64,000 bases of DNA from Algoriphagus pacificus (GTDB lineage: Bacteria; Bacteroidota; Bacteroidia; Cytophagales; Cyclobacteriaceae): assembly GCF_017254845.1 (NCBI RefSeq), contig NZ_JAFKCU010000002.1, positions 806,001 through 870,000 on the forward strand, read 5' to 3'. The notes under the pieces were generated by a model. The model was not told the origin of the DNA. It did no database searches and saw only the letters and a program-made list of their open reading frames with translations. Positions 8,512-16,863 of the stretch are shown here, one piece after another. The translations under genes were made by a program, and so were the position numbers. The stretch's first letter is position 1. Every line of letters begins with the position of its first letter.

Positions 8512-8634
8512 GCCAACATTGTGTATAAGCAATAGCGGGTAAAGTGCTATTTTGAAATGTAAAACTTTAAATCAAAGGTAGGTACTATCGGATAGTTTAG
8601 TAGCTTGAAATCCGCTACTGCTCATACACTTGGC
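8512..8634. repeat. Long attC-like imperfect palindrome
   Basis: Left arm GCCAAC then GTGTATAAGCAATAGCGG (8521-8538); right arm CCGCTACTGCTCATACAC (8612-8629) then TTGGC. The 18-base arms match at 16 positions, and CCAA/TTGG extends them with an unpaired CATT on one side. The 123-base span, terminal AAC/TTGG boxes, internal asymmetry and position directly after a stop codon resemble a long integron attC site. The right core lacks the canonical GTT. I know similar sequences as common intergenic elements in Bacteroidota, so a non-integron origin is possible. Confidence 0.5.
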
Positions 8635-8655
8635 TATTGGGAGGAATTATATAAA

Positions 8656-9543
8656 ATGACATTAATCGTAGCAAAAAATATCGATGGGAAAATCCAGATT
8701 GAATCTGACTCTCGTATAACAGATTCAAATGTTGTTAAAGCAAATCCACTGAAAGGATTAATTAAATTAATAATTTACCTACCTGAAGTATCAATAGCAT
8801 ATGCTGGGGATGTCAAATTTGCTGAAGAGGCAATCAATACTTTATATAAGTTAAAACCAAATTACTTAAATGATTTAGTAGGTATATTGATGGCTAGTCA
8901 TCAAAAATCAATTGGCGAAACTGATTTTATTATAGCTACACTAGTAAAAGGAACTTGTAATCTTATTAAAATATCATCAGGAAGAATTGAGGATAATCTT
9001 CAAACGGCTTGGATAGGAGATATTGATGCATTTGAATTATTTCAAAAGAACTTTCATGAACTTAAAGGAAACGAGGAAGAGAATGTTAACATATTTTCTG
9101 AAGCGTTCAAAAAAACAATTGAAAATGAATCCTTGGAAAGTGTTGGAGACTTTCAAATTTCAGTTTTAACCACTGATAATAACTCTCATAAAGTTCCTGT
9201 GTTTATGTATCAGGAACGGATGGAGTTAACATCCGGAGGAACCATAAAACAAACAATACCTGCGGGGGAATCAGTGGCTTTATCATTTGGTAATGCTAGT
9301 AATGGATCTTTCGGTATCAGCTATTTCACAGCTACTGACCTTTATAAACAAGCAATTGGAGTCTATTTCTCAGAAGGCAATTTTGGTCTTCTATTCTTTC
9401 CAATGAAAAGATTGACTAACATTAAATTTCCAGAATTAACTGCCCAAGAGTTTATAGATAAAATAAAAAAGGAATATGGAGTTCCCATGAGAGGGTTTGA
9501 AAGGATGTCTGAAACTTCAATAAGGTTAATTGCATCAAATTAA
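8656..9543 (+). CDS. Predicted stand-alone Ntn hydrolase, proteasome-beta/HslV-like
   Basis: 295 residues from the ATG at 8656. After Met removal the chain begins TLIVAK, and the first 60 residues follow the proteasome-beta/HslV pattern: Thr1, then Asp17 and Arg19 in ESDSRIT (equivalent to the GDGQ/GDRR turn), Lys at 32 and 36 in LKGLIKL (Lys33 region), and IAYAGDVKFAEEAI like the SIAGFAG helix start. Later ETDFIIATLVKG and TAWIGDIDAFELF match the second half of the fold. It has no propeptide, signal or ATPase partner. Identification rests on pattern and not on close similarity, so activity is inferred. AT-rich and flanked by attC-like palindromes. Confidence 0.6.
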   Translation: MTLIVAKNIDGKIQIESDSRITDSNVVKANPLKGLIKLIIYLPEVSIAYAGDVKFAEEAINTLYKLKPNYLNDLVGILMASHQKSIGETDFIIATLVKGTCNLIKISSGRIEDNLQTAWIGDIDAFELFQKNFHELKGNEEENVNIFSEAFKKTIENESLESVGDFQISVLTTDNNSHKVPVFMYQERMELTSGGTIKQTIPAGESVALSFGNASNGSFGISYFTATDLYKQAIGVYFSEGNFGLLFFPMKRLTNIKFPELTAQEFIDKIKKEYGVPMRGFERMSETSIRLIASN

Positions 9544-9550
9544 TAACTCC

Positions 9551-9608
9551 TCCTAACAACTGGTATAGTTCATGCCCTTGGGGACACGTACTATACCCAA
9601 ACCGTTCT
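9551..9608. repeat. Short attC-like palindrome
   Basis: 58 bases between the Ntn hydrolase stop and the DUF6090 gene: CCTAAC (9552-9557), arm GGTATAGT (9562-9569), inner CCC/GGG (9575-9583), arm ACTATACC (9590-9597, perfect complement) and GTT (9604-9606). Order, length and the AAC...GTT ends closely follow an integron attC folded strand, with unequal spacers on the two sides. The right core reads GTTCTTC, not the consensus GTTRRRY. Confidence 0.5.
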
Positions 9609-9631
9609 TCATTATTTTCAACTAATAGCCA

Positions 9632-10417
9632 GTGATAAAATTCATTAGAAAAATTCGACAAAACTTACTCATGGAAAATAAAACTGGGAAGTATTTTAAA
9701 TATGCAATAGGAGAGATTGTCCTTGTCGTTATTGGAATCTTGATTGCTTTACAGATTAATAATTGGAATGAGCAAAGAAAAGATAACATAAAGGAACAAG
9801 GTTTACTTAAACAACTGCAAGAAGATTACCAATCCAATCTTTTACAATTAGAGGAAAAAATGGTAACCAGGGAAATCTCGCTAAATTCTGCAGTAAAACT
9901 TTTGAATGCCTTTGATGAATCTGATGGAGTTGTAAAAGATTCAGTAATTAAAGATCTCGCTAATATTAGACATGATCCGACATTCGATCCTATAAAAAAT
10001 AACTTAACCAGTTCGGAGAATTTAAGATTGATTCGCAACAACGAATTGAGGCGTTTGCTATCAAACTGGTCGTCTGATGTAGTGGGAGTAACAGAAGTCG
10101 AAACGACTTGGAGTAATTTAGTGAATGAGCAATATCATCCAATTATCTCAGAATTAGGTTTGGGTAGAGATATCTATAATAGTTTTGTAAATGATACTGA
10201 ACATAATTGGCTATTAGATAAGAATTCAAATTCATTTAAATCAGAAATTGGGATTTCAAAACTAAGTGCACCACTAAATGAAATGTTAATAAATAAAGAA
10301 TTGGAATCTATGATTTCTGCATCTATTGTTTTTAATAGAGGTGCAAATCTGCAATCTGAGGCTTTACGACAAAGAATCTTGGAGATTTTAGAATTAATAG
10401 CAGAGGAAATTAAATAA
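9632..10417 (+). CDS. DUF6090 family membrane-anchored protein
   Basis: 261 residues from a GTG start; homologues begin with the same MIKF.RKIRQ.L motif, which supports GTG here. A single membrane helix (about residues 25-44, containing EIVLVVIGILIALQINNW) is followed by a long helical, Asn/Glu/Leu-rich domain with coiled-coil character. The family is widespread in Bacteroidota and of unknown function; no catalytic residues are evident. It follows the second attC-like palindrome, but no such palindrome follows it, so it may be the island's end and not a cassette. A CAGAGGA/TCCTCTG inverted repeat (10401-10407, 10446-10452) spans its 3' end. Confidence 0.82.
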   Translation: MIKFIRKIRQNLLMENKTGKYFKYAIGEIVLVVIGILIALQINNWNEQRKDNIKEQGLLKQLQEDYQSNLLQLEEKMVTREISLNSAVKLLNAFDESDGVVKDSVIKDLANIRHDPTFDPIKNNLTSSENLRLIRNNELRRLLSNWSSDVVGVTEVETTWSNLVNEQYHPIISELGLGRDIYNSFVNDTEHNWLLDKNSNSFKSEIGISKLSAPLNEMLINKELESMISASIVFNRGANLQSEALRQRILEILELIAEEIK

Positions 10418-10557
10418 GGAAAACAAAACAATAGCTAAGCAAATATCCTCTGTTTAACTGAATAAGAATAAGCTCCATCTTTCAATCCACGATTTTTTCA
10501 GGCTAGAAAATTCACGTTTTGAAAGCCGCAGATTTCTTGGCCAAGGCCGTTTCTCCA

Positions 10558-10692
10558 ATGAAAATGAATAAACATGTTGAATTACGTTGGGGGATTTTTC
10601 TTTTGTCGGTACTCTTGGTGGCTTTTGGTCGATTAACAGTTTTTTTTATTCATCTCATTTCCCACCATTTCCAATTCATTGATTTTGTATAA
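10558..10692 (+). CDS. Possible 44-aa single-helix membrane peptide
   Basis: Within the 323-base gap 10418-10740 an ATG opens a 44-residue frame: a short basic start (MKMNKHVELRW), then one hydrophobic helix (IFLLSVLLVAFGRLTVFFI) and a His-rich end. It could be a small membrane protein, a gene remnant or chance. Nothing else supported is in this gap apart from the inverted repeat at its left end. Confidence 0.25.
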   Translation: MKMNKHVELRWGIFLLSVLLVAFGRLTVFFIHLISHHFQFIDFV

Positions 10693-10740
10693 ATTAGATA
10701 GTTTTCATTCTGTCTTTTTTCTTATTTAATCCCCAAACCC

Positions 10741-11202
10741 ATGGCCAGTGAAATGATTGTTGAGAAGTCCATCGTGATCGACCAACCCAAAGATGTTGTT
10801 TTTGACTACCTGAAGTTTTCCAAAAATATGGATCACTACAGTGTCTGGAATATGAAGGACCCCAATAAAAAAGCCGAATATATCGGAACAGATGGATCGG
10901 TTGGTTTTATCTACAAATGGGATAGTACTGATAAAAGTGTGGGTGCTGGCCAACAAAAAATCACCAATCTGATCAAAGGAGAGCGAATTGAATACGAGAT
11001 GATTTTTGAAAGACCAATGAAAAATACCGGTACTTCGAAGTTTCTCATTTCCGAAGTAAATCCTAAACAAACTATGGTGACTTGGGATTTTCGGGGACCT
11101 ACCAAATTTCCAATGAGCCTACTCAAAGGGATTTTCCAAAGAATGCTGGGCAAAGACTTAATGGCAAGTCTGGAAAACCTGAAAAAAATACTCGAAAAAT
11201 AA
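10741..11202 (+). CDS. SRPBCC (START-like) ligand-binding protein
   Basis: 153 residues of the polyketide cyclase/dehydrase-like SRPBCC fold: an N-terminal strand VEKSIVIDQPKDVVFDYL, the middle WDSTDKSVGAGQQKI segment, and a long C-terminal helix (GKDLMASLENLKKILEK) that closes the hydrophobic pocket. Such proteins bind lipophilic ligands or act in small-molecule chemistry; no catalytic residue can be named. The stop is 10 bases before the DUF1801 gene and the DUF2200 gene follows in the same direction, so the three are probably one operon of small cytosolic proteins. Confidence 0.85.
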   Translation: MASEMIVEKSIVIDQPKDVVFDYLKFSKNMDHYSVWNMKDPNKKAEYIGTDGSVGFIYKWDSTDKSVGAGQQKITNLIKGERIEYEMIFERPMKNTGTSKFLISEVNPKQTMVTWDFRGPTKFPMSLLKGIFQRMLGKDLMASLENLKKILEK

Positions 11203-11212
11203 GTTTTAGACT

Positions 11213-11644
11213 ATGGCAAAAGAGAATAAAACCGTCGTAACTGAAGTCAGTATTGCTGATTTCATAGATTCATTTGTAGACAAAGAGCAGAAGAAAACCG
11301 AAAGCTTTGAACTGATCCAATTGATGGTAAAGTGCTCGGGTTTTCAGGCGAAAATGTGGGGTCCAAGTATCATTGGTTTTGGAATCCATCATTACAAATA
11401 TGCTTCTGGCCATGAGGGTGACATGCCTTTGATTGCATTTTCTCCCCGTAAGGCTGCTTTCTCTTTGTACATCTATACCGATTCGGAAGAAAGTAAAAAG
11501 CTTTTGTCAGAACTAGGAAAGTATAAAATGGGAAAAGCCTGTATATACGTCAATAAGCTCGCAGACATAGATTTGAATGTCTTGGAGAAGCTTTGCAAAG
11601 CAGGGATTAATCATCTGCAAAACCATCCAGAGTCTGCCTGTTAG
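11213..11644 (+). CDS. DUF1801 domain protein
   Basis: 143 residues with the DUF1801 (YdhG-like) layout: SFELIQLMVKCSGFQAKMWGPSIIGFG near residue 40, the HYKYASGHEGDMPLIAFSPRKAAFSLYI central strand pair, and a C-terminal LEKLCKAGINHL helix. It is a small soluble alpha/beta protein of uncharacterised function, sometimes described as iron-chaperone-like, which I would not transfer here. Second gene of the SRPBCC-DUF1801-DUF2200 run. Confidence 0.88.
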   Translation: MAKENKTVVTEVSIADFIDSFVDKEQKKTESFELIQLMVKCSGFQAKMWGPSIIGFGIHHYKYASGHEGDMPLIAFSPRKAAFSLYIYTDSEESKKLLSELGKYKMGKACIYVNKLADIDLNVLEKLCKAGINHLQNHPESAC

Positions 11645-11713
11645 GGAAATAGAAAAAATTGTAAAAATGAAGAGGCCTCTAAGAAAGGTTGTAATAAAAA
11701 CTGATTGAATCCG

Positions 11714-12076
11714 ATGAAAACAACTCCGGAACACGATGCTAAAATTGCCAGACTGACTTTTGCCTCAGTCTATCCTCATTATGTAACCAAAGTTGAAAAG
11801 AAAGGAAGAACCAAAGAAGAATTACATCAGATTATAACTTGGTTGACTGGCTTTGATGAGAAGCAAATCCAGAAAATGATAGAAGAGAAGGTAACCTTTG
11901 ATATATTTTTTGAGAAGGCAACCCTAAACCCAAATGCAGAACTGATCACGGGAGTAATCTGTGGCTATAGGATTGAGGAAATAGAAACTCCTTTGACCAG
12001 ACAAATCCGATATTTGGATAAGGTGGTCGATGAACTCGCCAAAGGCAAAAAGATTGAAAAAATCATGCGGGAATAA
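11714..12076 (+). CDS. DUF2200 family protein
   Basis: 120 residues from the ATG at 11714, chosen because homologues start with MK.TPEH.AKIA; an upstream TTG would add three residues. The protein is conserved almost end to end with the family: [52 protein letters not shown] and [14 protein letters not shown]. It looks like a compact, mostly helical cytosolic protein. The function of the family is not known. It lies 69 bases after the DUF1801 gene. Confidence 0.9.
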   Translation: MKTTPEHDAKIARLTFASVYPHYVTKVEKKGRTKEELHQIITWLTGFDEKQIQKMIEEKVTFDIFFEKATLNPNAELITGVICGYRIEEIETPLTRQIRYLDKVVDELAKGKKIEKIMRE

Positions 12077-12240
12077 AAGATTTATTCCATAAAATATCTG
12101 GTTCATAGGTGTTTACATTAATTTTTTATTAAATATTTTTGTAAAAACATTTTATAGACAGGAGATTGATTTTTTTAAATCGACTTTCTAAAAGAATGGT
12201 TTTAGGATTTGTATTTCAATTTTTTACCAAATTCTGACCT

Positions 12241-13965
12241 ATGAAAATTCTAAAAATCTCAATTTTTTCTTCAGCACTTTTCCTGATTGGTTGCGAAGAA
12301 AAAACACCTTCGTTTGAGGCTCCAATCCTAGAAAATATTGGGGATTACAGTGTGTCTGTGACTACAGATTCGAAGTATTCCCAGCAGTTTTTTAATCAAG
12401 GGATCATCATGGCCAACAATTTTAACCATGCTGAAGCAGAAAGATCCTTTAGAGAGGCTGTGCGATTAGATCCTGATTTCGCTATGGGATATTGGGGAAT
12501 TGCTTACGTCTTAGGTCCAAATTTTAACTCCTCAGATAACATGGGGGCAGTGAATGAAATCCGGGAAGCTGTGACCAAAGCAACCGAACTTAGCAGAAAC
12601 TCTTCGGATTGGGAAAAAGCCGTTATTCAGGCGATCCAGGTAAAATTCCCAATGGATAATTCAGAGTCTGATGGTGAAGGATTTGCTAAAGCCATGAAAG
12701 ATGCCTTTTTAAAATTTCCCGACAATTCTTTTGTTGCCACACTTTATGCAGAGGCAGAAATGAATTTGCACCCTTGGGATTTTTATGATAAAAGAGGAGG
12801 GGAACCAAGAGATTGGACTCCAGAAATTGTTGCTCTTTTGGAAAAAGTAATTTCTATTGATCCTAAGAATCCACTCGCAAATCATTTGTATCTGCATGCG
12901 ACAGAAGCAAGTCCAGATATTGAAAAGGCCTTGGCAAGTGCAGAAAGACTTAAGACTTTGGTTCCGGCTGCCGGACATTTGGTACACATGCCATCTCATA
13001 TTTATATCAATACCGGAGACTATCATGAGGGTTCAATAGCTAATGAAAAAGCAGTGGTTGCAGATAGTATTTACATCGCTGAATGCAAGGCCCAAGGATA
13101 TTATCCTCAAATGTATTATCCACATAATTATCATTTCTTGGCAGCTACAGCAGCATTTGAAGGGCGAGGGGCAAGGTCATTGGAAGCAGCCTACAAAACT
13201 GCAAGTTTGGTGGATAGGCAATATTATCATGAGCCAGGGTATGAAATGGTCCAGCATTACCTGACGATTCCTTCCCATATCCTGGTGAAGTTTGGGCAGT
13301 GGGAGAAAATTATGTTGTTACCAAAGCCCACAGAGGATTTGATTTATCCGGCTGCTATTTGGCATTATGCCCGTGGAATGGCTTTAGTTAATCAAAATAA
13401 ATTGGAAGAAGCCAAAGCTGAATTGGCTTTATTGAACGAGCTCAGTCAATCCCCTACGATTGCAGATCAGATGAATTGGGGGATAAATAAGGTGACAGAA
13501 GTCTGTAAAATATCTTCAAAGGTTTTGGAAGCTTCCTTGAAAGAAAAAGAAGGTGATTTAGACACCGCAGTTCAATTATTGATAGAAGCAATTACAATAG
13601 AAGACCAACTGAATTACAATGAGCCACCGGACTGGTTTTTCTCGGTGAGGCATGTTTTGGGAAATATTCTTTTGAAAAAAGGAGACTTCGAAAAAGCTGA
13701 GGAAATCTACCAAGAAGACCTTTATAATTGGCCGAAAAATGGATTTGCACTGAGTGGACTTTATGAGAGTTTAATGGCCCAAAACAAATCTGAAGAAGCA
13801 GAATCAGTCAAAAATCTATTTGTCGAATCTTGGAAATATGCGGATACGGAATTGAAGGCTTCTATGGTAGATCCTGATAAGCGAAAAGATTTAGCCTTGA
13901 AAATTGACCAGAATTCTCCCTCAGACTTAATTTATTTGGCGGCAGCAGCATGTGTTACAAAGTAA
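12241..13965 (+). CDS. TPR-repeat lipoprotein
   Basis: 574 residues with a lipoprotein signal (FLIGC, Cys18). The body is tetratricopeptide repeats: an early NFNHAEAERSFREAVRLDPDFAMGYWGIAY, a second pair near HVLGNILLKKGDFEKAEEIYQEDL, and intermediate helices including HMPSHIYINTGDYHEG. The HxxPSHIY-type His cluster (LVHMPSHI, HATEAS) is a hallmark of this large Bacteroidota/proteobacterial family of unknown function and could suggest a metal or active site. Exported, anchored to a membrane leaflet. The upstream 164 bases are AT-rich with no gene. It converges on the molybdoenzyme genes with an 11-base gap and a small TTGAGC/GCTCAA stem at the junction. Confidence 0.85.
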   Translation: MKILKISIFSSALFLIGCEEKTPSFEAPILENIGDYSVSVTTDSKYSQQFFNQGIIMANNFNHAEAERSFREAVRLDPDFAMGYWGIAYVLGPNFNSSDNMGAVNEIREAVTKATELSRNSSDWEKAVIQAIQVKFPMDNSESDGEGFAKAMKDAFLKFPDNSFVATLYAEAEMNLHPWDFYDKRGGEPRDWTPEIVALLEKVISIDPKNPLANHLYLHATEASPDIEKALASAERLKTLVPAAGHLVHMPSHIYINTGDYHEGSIANEKAVVADSIYIAECKAQGYYPQMYYPHNYHFLAATAAFEGRGARSLEAAYKTASLVDRQYYHEPGYEMVQHYLTIPSHILVKFGQWEKIMLLPKPTEDLIYPAAIWHYARGMALVNQNKLEEAKAELALLNELSQSPTIADQMNWGINKVTEVCKISSKVLEASLKEKEGDLDTAVQLLIEAITIEDQLNYNEPPDWFFSVRHVLGNILLKKGDFEKAEEIYQEDLYNWPKNGFALSGLYESLMAQNKSEEAESVKNLFVESWKYADTELKASMVDPDKRKDLALKIDQNSPSDLIYLAAAACVTK

Positions 13966-13976
13966 TTTGAGCTGGC

Positions 13977-16196
13977 TCAACTTAAAATCTTTTCAGGAGT
14001 GATTGGCAAATCATAAACCCGCTTACCACTAGCCTTATACACCGCATTTGCAATGGCTGCACCAGTTGGAGGCATGGAAACTTCTCCGCCTCCTTCTGCT
14101 GCTTCTTCTGGTCTATTGATCATGTGGACTTCCACTTCCGGGATTTCCGGGAACCTGAAAATCGGATAGCTGTCCCAGTCTTCACTTGTGATTTTATTTC
14201 CTTCAAAAGTCACCTCTTCTTTCAGTGTCCAGCTTGCAGCCTGAATCATTCCACCTTCAAGCTGATTGATGATTCCGTCCATGTTGATGATTTCTCCTAC
14301 GTCCACTGCGGCCCACATTTTGAGAACTTTCACTGCACCGCTCTTAGTGTCAACAGCTACATGCACAGCCACCGCAGCATATGCAGTGGTGTTTTTATAT
14401 CGGGAAAAAGCAAAGCCAATTCCTTCGCCATCGTTCAGTTTTGCTGAATTTGTTGTCTCTTTGATTTTCTTCAAAACCTCTATCGCTCTAGGATCTTCAA
14501 GATGTGTCAGGCGAAATTCAATCGGATCTTTTCCTTCTTTTTCCGCCAATTCATCCATAAAAGACTCAATTGAAAAAATAGTCCCATAAGATCCTAAGCT
14601 CCTCAAAGAGGATACTCTCAATGGACCATTAAAGAAATGTGCATTGACCTGCATGTTTGGAATCGAATAATAGGGATCAGCATTTCGATGACCTCCTCCC
14701 AAGTAGCCTCTTCCTTTCAGTTGGGCTGGAGATTCCAAATAGCGGGTATCCAATAAAGTTGCCGGATCGCTATCGGGACGCATACTATGGGTGTCTGTCC
14801 ATACATCCGTAGTCCATGTTTGGATTTTCCCCTGAGAGTCCAGCCCAGCTTTTAAATCCAAAATCATCGAACTTCCATATGGTTCCCAGGTATGTTCGTC
14901 TTCTCGGGACCATTGCACCCGGATATGTTTTCCTGGCAAAGTCATAGCAAGAATTGCCGCATCCGCAGCTGCATCATCTGCAGTACTATGGCCAAAGCAT
15001 CCAGCTCCCGGAACAGAGATGACATGAATTTTTTCTTGATCCATTTTAAGCATTCCGGAAATAGCTCTCCGCATTGGGTAGATTCCCTGACTATGGGACC
15101 AGATATGTAGGATATCTCCGTCAAACATTGCAATGCCACATCCTGGGCCGATGGATCCATGTTGCAGGTATGGTTTGGTATAGCTCGCCTGATAGGTGCT
15201 TATTCCATTGTTTGCCTCATTAACATTCCCATCATTTCTGATTTGCTGAGGTGGATCGGCAATTTCTTTCAGGTGGGAATACATATTTTCCTGTCTTGGA
15301 AAATCTGGGCTTTCCGACCATTGGGAGCGCTTTTTTAGAAAATCCACTGCTTTTACAGCTTCATATTCTCTTACAGTAATTACACCCACAAAACTTCCAT
15401 TGACAACTGTTTTGACCAAGCCGGAAACTGCAGAGCCAAGCCCTGAATCATCCAATTTCTCCAATTTTGATTGGTATCCTGCTGGTCTTAAAACCCTGGC
15501 ATGGAGCATTCCGGGAAATCGTAAATCCTGAATGTAAATTTCCTCAGCACGAACCATTTTAGGAATGTCTTTTCTCGGAATAGCTTTTCCAACATAGCGA
15601 TAACCAGATTTGACTTTCACCGGAACAGGCTTGGTCACTTCCATCTCTAATTGCGCACCCTCTAAAAGCTGAGCAAAATTCATGGATTGACTTCCGTTTT
15701 TGGTTTTCACAAGACCGTTGTAAAGAATCAATTCGGATTCAGGGGTATTCAGTTTTTTGCTTGCCAGTTCCAATAATTTTTTCCTTGCCATAGCAGCAGC
15801 ATATCTAGCAGACATGGCGCTATTGGGCACAGAACCGCTACCCGCAGTGTAGCCTTCATCAGGAGTCAAACCAGTTTCAGCCAAATGAACTTCCACTTGA
15901 TCCAATTCCATATCCAACTCTTCAGCGGCAACTTGACAAATGGCCATTCTGATTCCTTGACCCAATTCCACCTTGCCCGAAAAAACCTTTACGCTACCAT
16001 CTTCCATTACCCGAAGCCATGCATTTATTTGATTGGCATTTCGCATGCTCCCTGGGAGATTTCCATTATATAAGACACGCGCAGCCATTTCTGGATCTTG
16101 ATTCAGGAAAGCAAAACCAAGCATCGGAAACCCTACGCTGATATAGCCTAGGTTCTTTAGGAATTTTCTTCTGGAAGTTTTTGGAAGTTCAATCAT
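13977..16196 (-). CDS. Xanthine dehydrogenase-family molybdopterin subunit (IorB-like), Tat-exported
   Basis: 739 residues. The N-terminus carries a twin-arginine signal (SRRKFLK, residues 8-14, then a hydrophobic stretch), so the folded enzyme is exported to the periplasm. The molybdenum-cytosine-dinucleotide fold shows GKVELGQGIRMAICQ, YTAGSGSVPNSAMSARYAA, PGAGCFGH, and near the C-terminus EGGGEVSMPP where Glu705 is the expected catalytic base. This is the two-subunit isoquinoline 1-oxidoreductase type, hydroxylating N-heterocycles or aldehydes; the substrate is not readable. Its start overlaps the [2Fe-2S] subunit stop by four bases. A cytochrome acceptor gene, often present in such systems, is not in the window. 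Confidence 0.92.
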   Translation of the reverse strand: MIELPKTSRRKFLKNLGYISVGFPMLGFAFLNQDPEMAARVLYNGNLPGSMRNANQINAWLRVMEDGSVKVFSGKVELGQGIRMAICQVAAEELDMELDQVEVHLAETGLTPDEGYTAGSGSVPNSAMSARYAAAMARKKLLELASKKLNTPESELILYNGLVKTKNGSQSMNFAQLLEGAQLEMEVTKPVPVKVKSGYRYVGKAIPRKDIPKMVRAEEIYIQDLRFPGMLHARVLRPAGYQSKLEKLDDSGLGSAVSGLVKTVVNGSFVGVITVREYEAVKAVDFLKKRSQWSESPDFPRQENMYSHLKEIADPPQQIRNDGNVNEANNGISTYQASYTKPYLQHGSIGPGCGIAMFDGDILHIWSHSQGIYPMRRAISGMLKMDQEKIHVISVPGAGCFGHSTADDAAADAAILAMTLPGKHIRVQWSREDEHTWEPYGSSMILDLKAGLDSQGKIQTWTTDVWTDTHSMRPDSDPATLLDTRYLESPAQLKGRGYLGGGHRNADPYYSIPNMQVNAHFFNGPLRVSSLRSLGSYGTIFSIESFMDELAEKEGKDPIEFRLTHLEDPRAIEVLKKIKETTNSAKLNDGEGIGFAFSRYKNTTAYAAVAVHVAVDTKSGAVKVLKMWAAVDVGEIINMDGIINQLEGGMIQAASWTLKEEVTFEGNKITSEDWDSYPIFRFPEIPEVEVHMINRPEEAAEGGGEVSMPPTGAAIANAVYKASGKRVYDLPITPEKILS

Positions 16197-16666
16197 AATC
16201 CTGCTGAGTTTTTAACTGCTTTTTTGACGGCTTTGATGATTCTCGCTTGAGTGCTGCATCTGCATAGGTTCAGTTCCAGCGCTTCCTTTATTTCTTCATC
16301 GTTTGGATTTGGCTTTGAATCCAGTAAAGCAACTGAAGCCATGACCATCCCATTGAGGCAATACCCGCATTGCGCAGCTTGCTCTTCGACAAATGCTTCT
16401 TGAACAGGATGAAGTTTTCCATTTTTATCTGCCAATCCCTCCAAAGTGATGATTTCGGCATCTCCAACTGAAGAGATTGGTCTTATGCAGCTAGTTGCAG
16501 CTTTTCCATTGATCAAAACCATACAGGCCCCACATTGAGATAGTCCACAGCCAAACTTTGGACCGTTGAGTTCGAGATGATCTCTCAATACGTAGAGTAA
16601 TGGGGTGTCAGAGTCGGCCTCGATGGTTTTTTTAGAACCGTTGAGTTTTATTGTGAATTTGGGCAT
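16193..16666 (-). CDS. [2Fe-2S] subunit of molybdoenzyme (IorA-like)
   Basis: 157 residues from the ATG at 16666 (MPKFTIKLNG); a TTG at 16681 is less likely. Two [2Fe-2S] clusters are visible: plant-ferredoxin type C-x4-C-x2-C ... C (Cys40, 45, 48, 60: FGCGLSQCGAC ... TSC) and the helical C-x2-C ... C-x-C type (Cys100, 103, 135, 137: QCGYC ... LCRC). It shuttles electrons from the molybdopterin subunit. It has no Tat signal and is presumably co-exported with its partner. The short intergenic space upstream is shared divergently with the SGNH hydrolase gene. Confidence 0.95.
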   Translation of the reverse strand: MPKFTIKLNGSKKTIEADSDTPLLYVLRDHLELNGPKFGCGLSQCGACMVLINGKAATSCIRPISSVGDAEIITLEGLADKNGKLHPVQEAFVEEQAAQCGYCLNGMVMASVALLDSKPNPNDEEIKEALELNLCRCSTQARIIKAVKKAVKNSAGL

Positions 16667-16738
16667 GGTAGCAAAAGTCAAATTCCAAGTTAAGAAATTG
16701 GAAGGGGAATTGGGATGCCATTTATCAAAACTGAGACC

Positions 16739-16769
16739 TTTGGCCGTATCTCAAATCTATATACCTAAA
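16739..16769 (+). promoter_or_regulatory. Candidate Bacteroidota promoter for the SGNH hydrolase gene
   Basis: TTTG (16739-16742), a 19-base spacer, then TACCTAAA (16762-16769) matches the -33/-7 spacing of the Bacteroidota primary sigma factor, with TA at the key positions. It would give an untranslated leader of about 90 bases before the ATG at 16864. Confidence 0.35.
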
Positions 16770-16863
16770 ATGTTTTCTTAAGCTTTAAGATTTTACAAGA
16801 AGAAATATTTCCATTTATCCCAATACCCATTCTCTGAGAAAAAATCCCGATTTTAAGCATCTT

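Noticed and set aside
10401-10452. Terminator or attC site after the DUF6090 gene
   Set aside because: CAGAGGA/TCCTCTG is a 7-base pair with a 38-base loop, spans the stop codon and has no T run or AAC/GTT ends.
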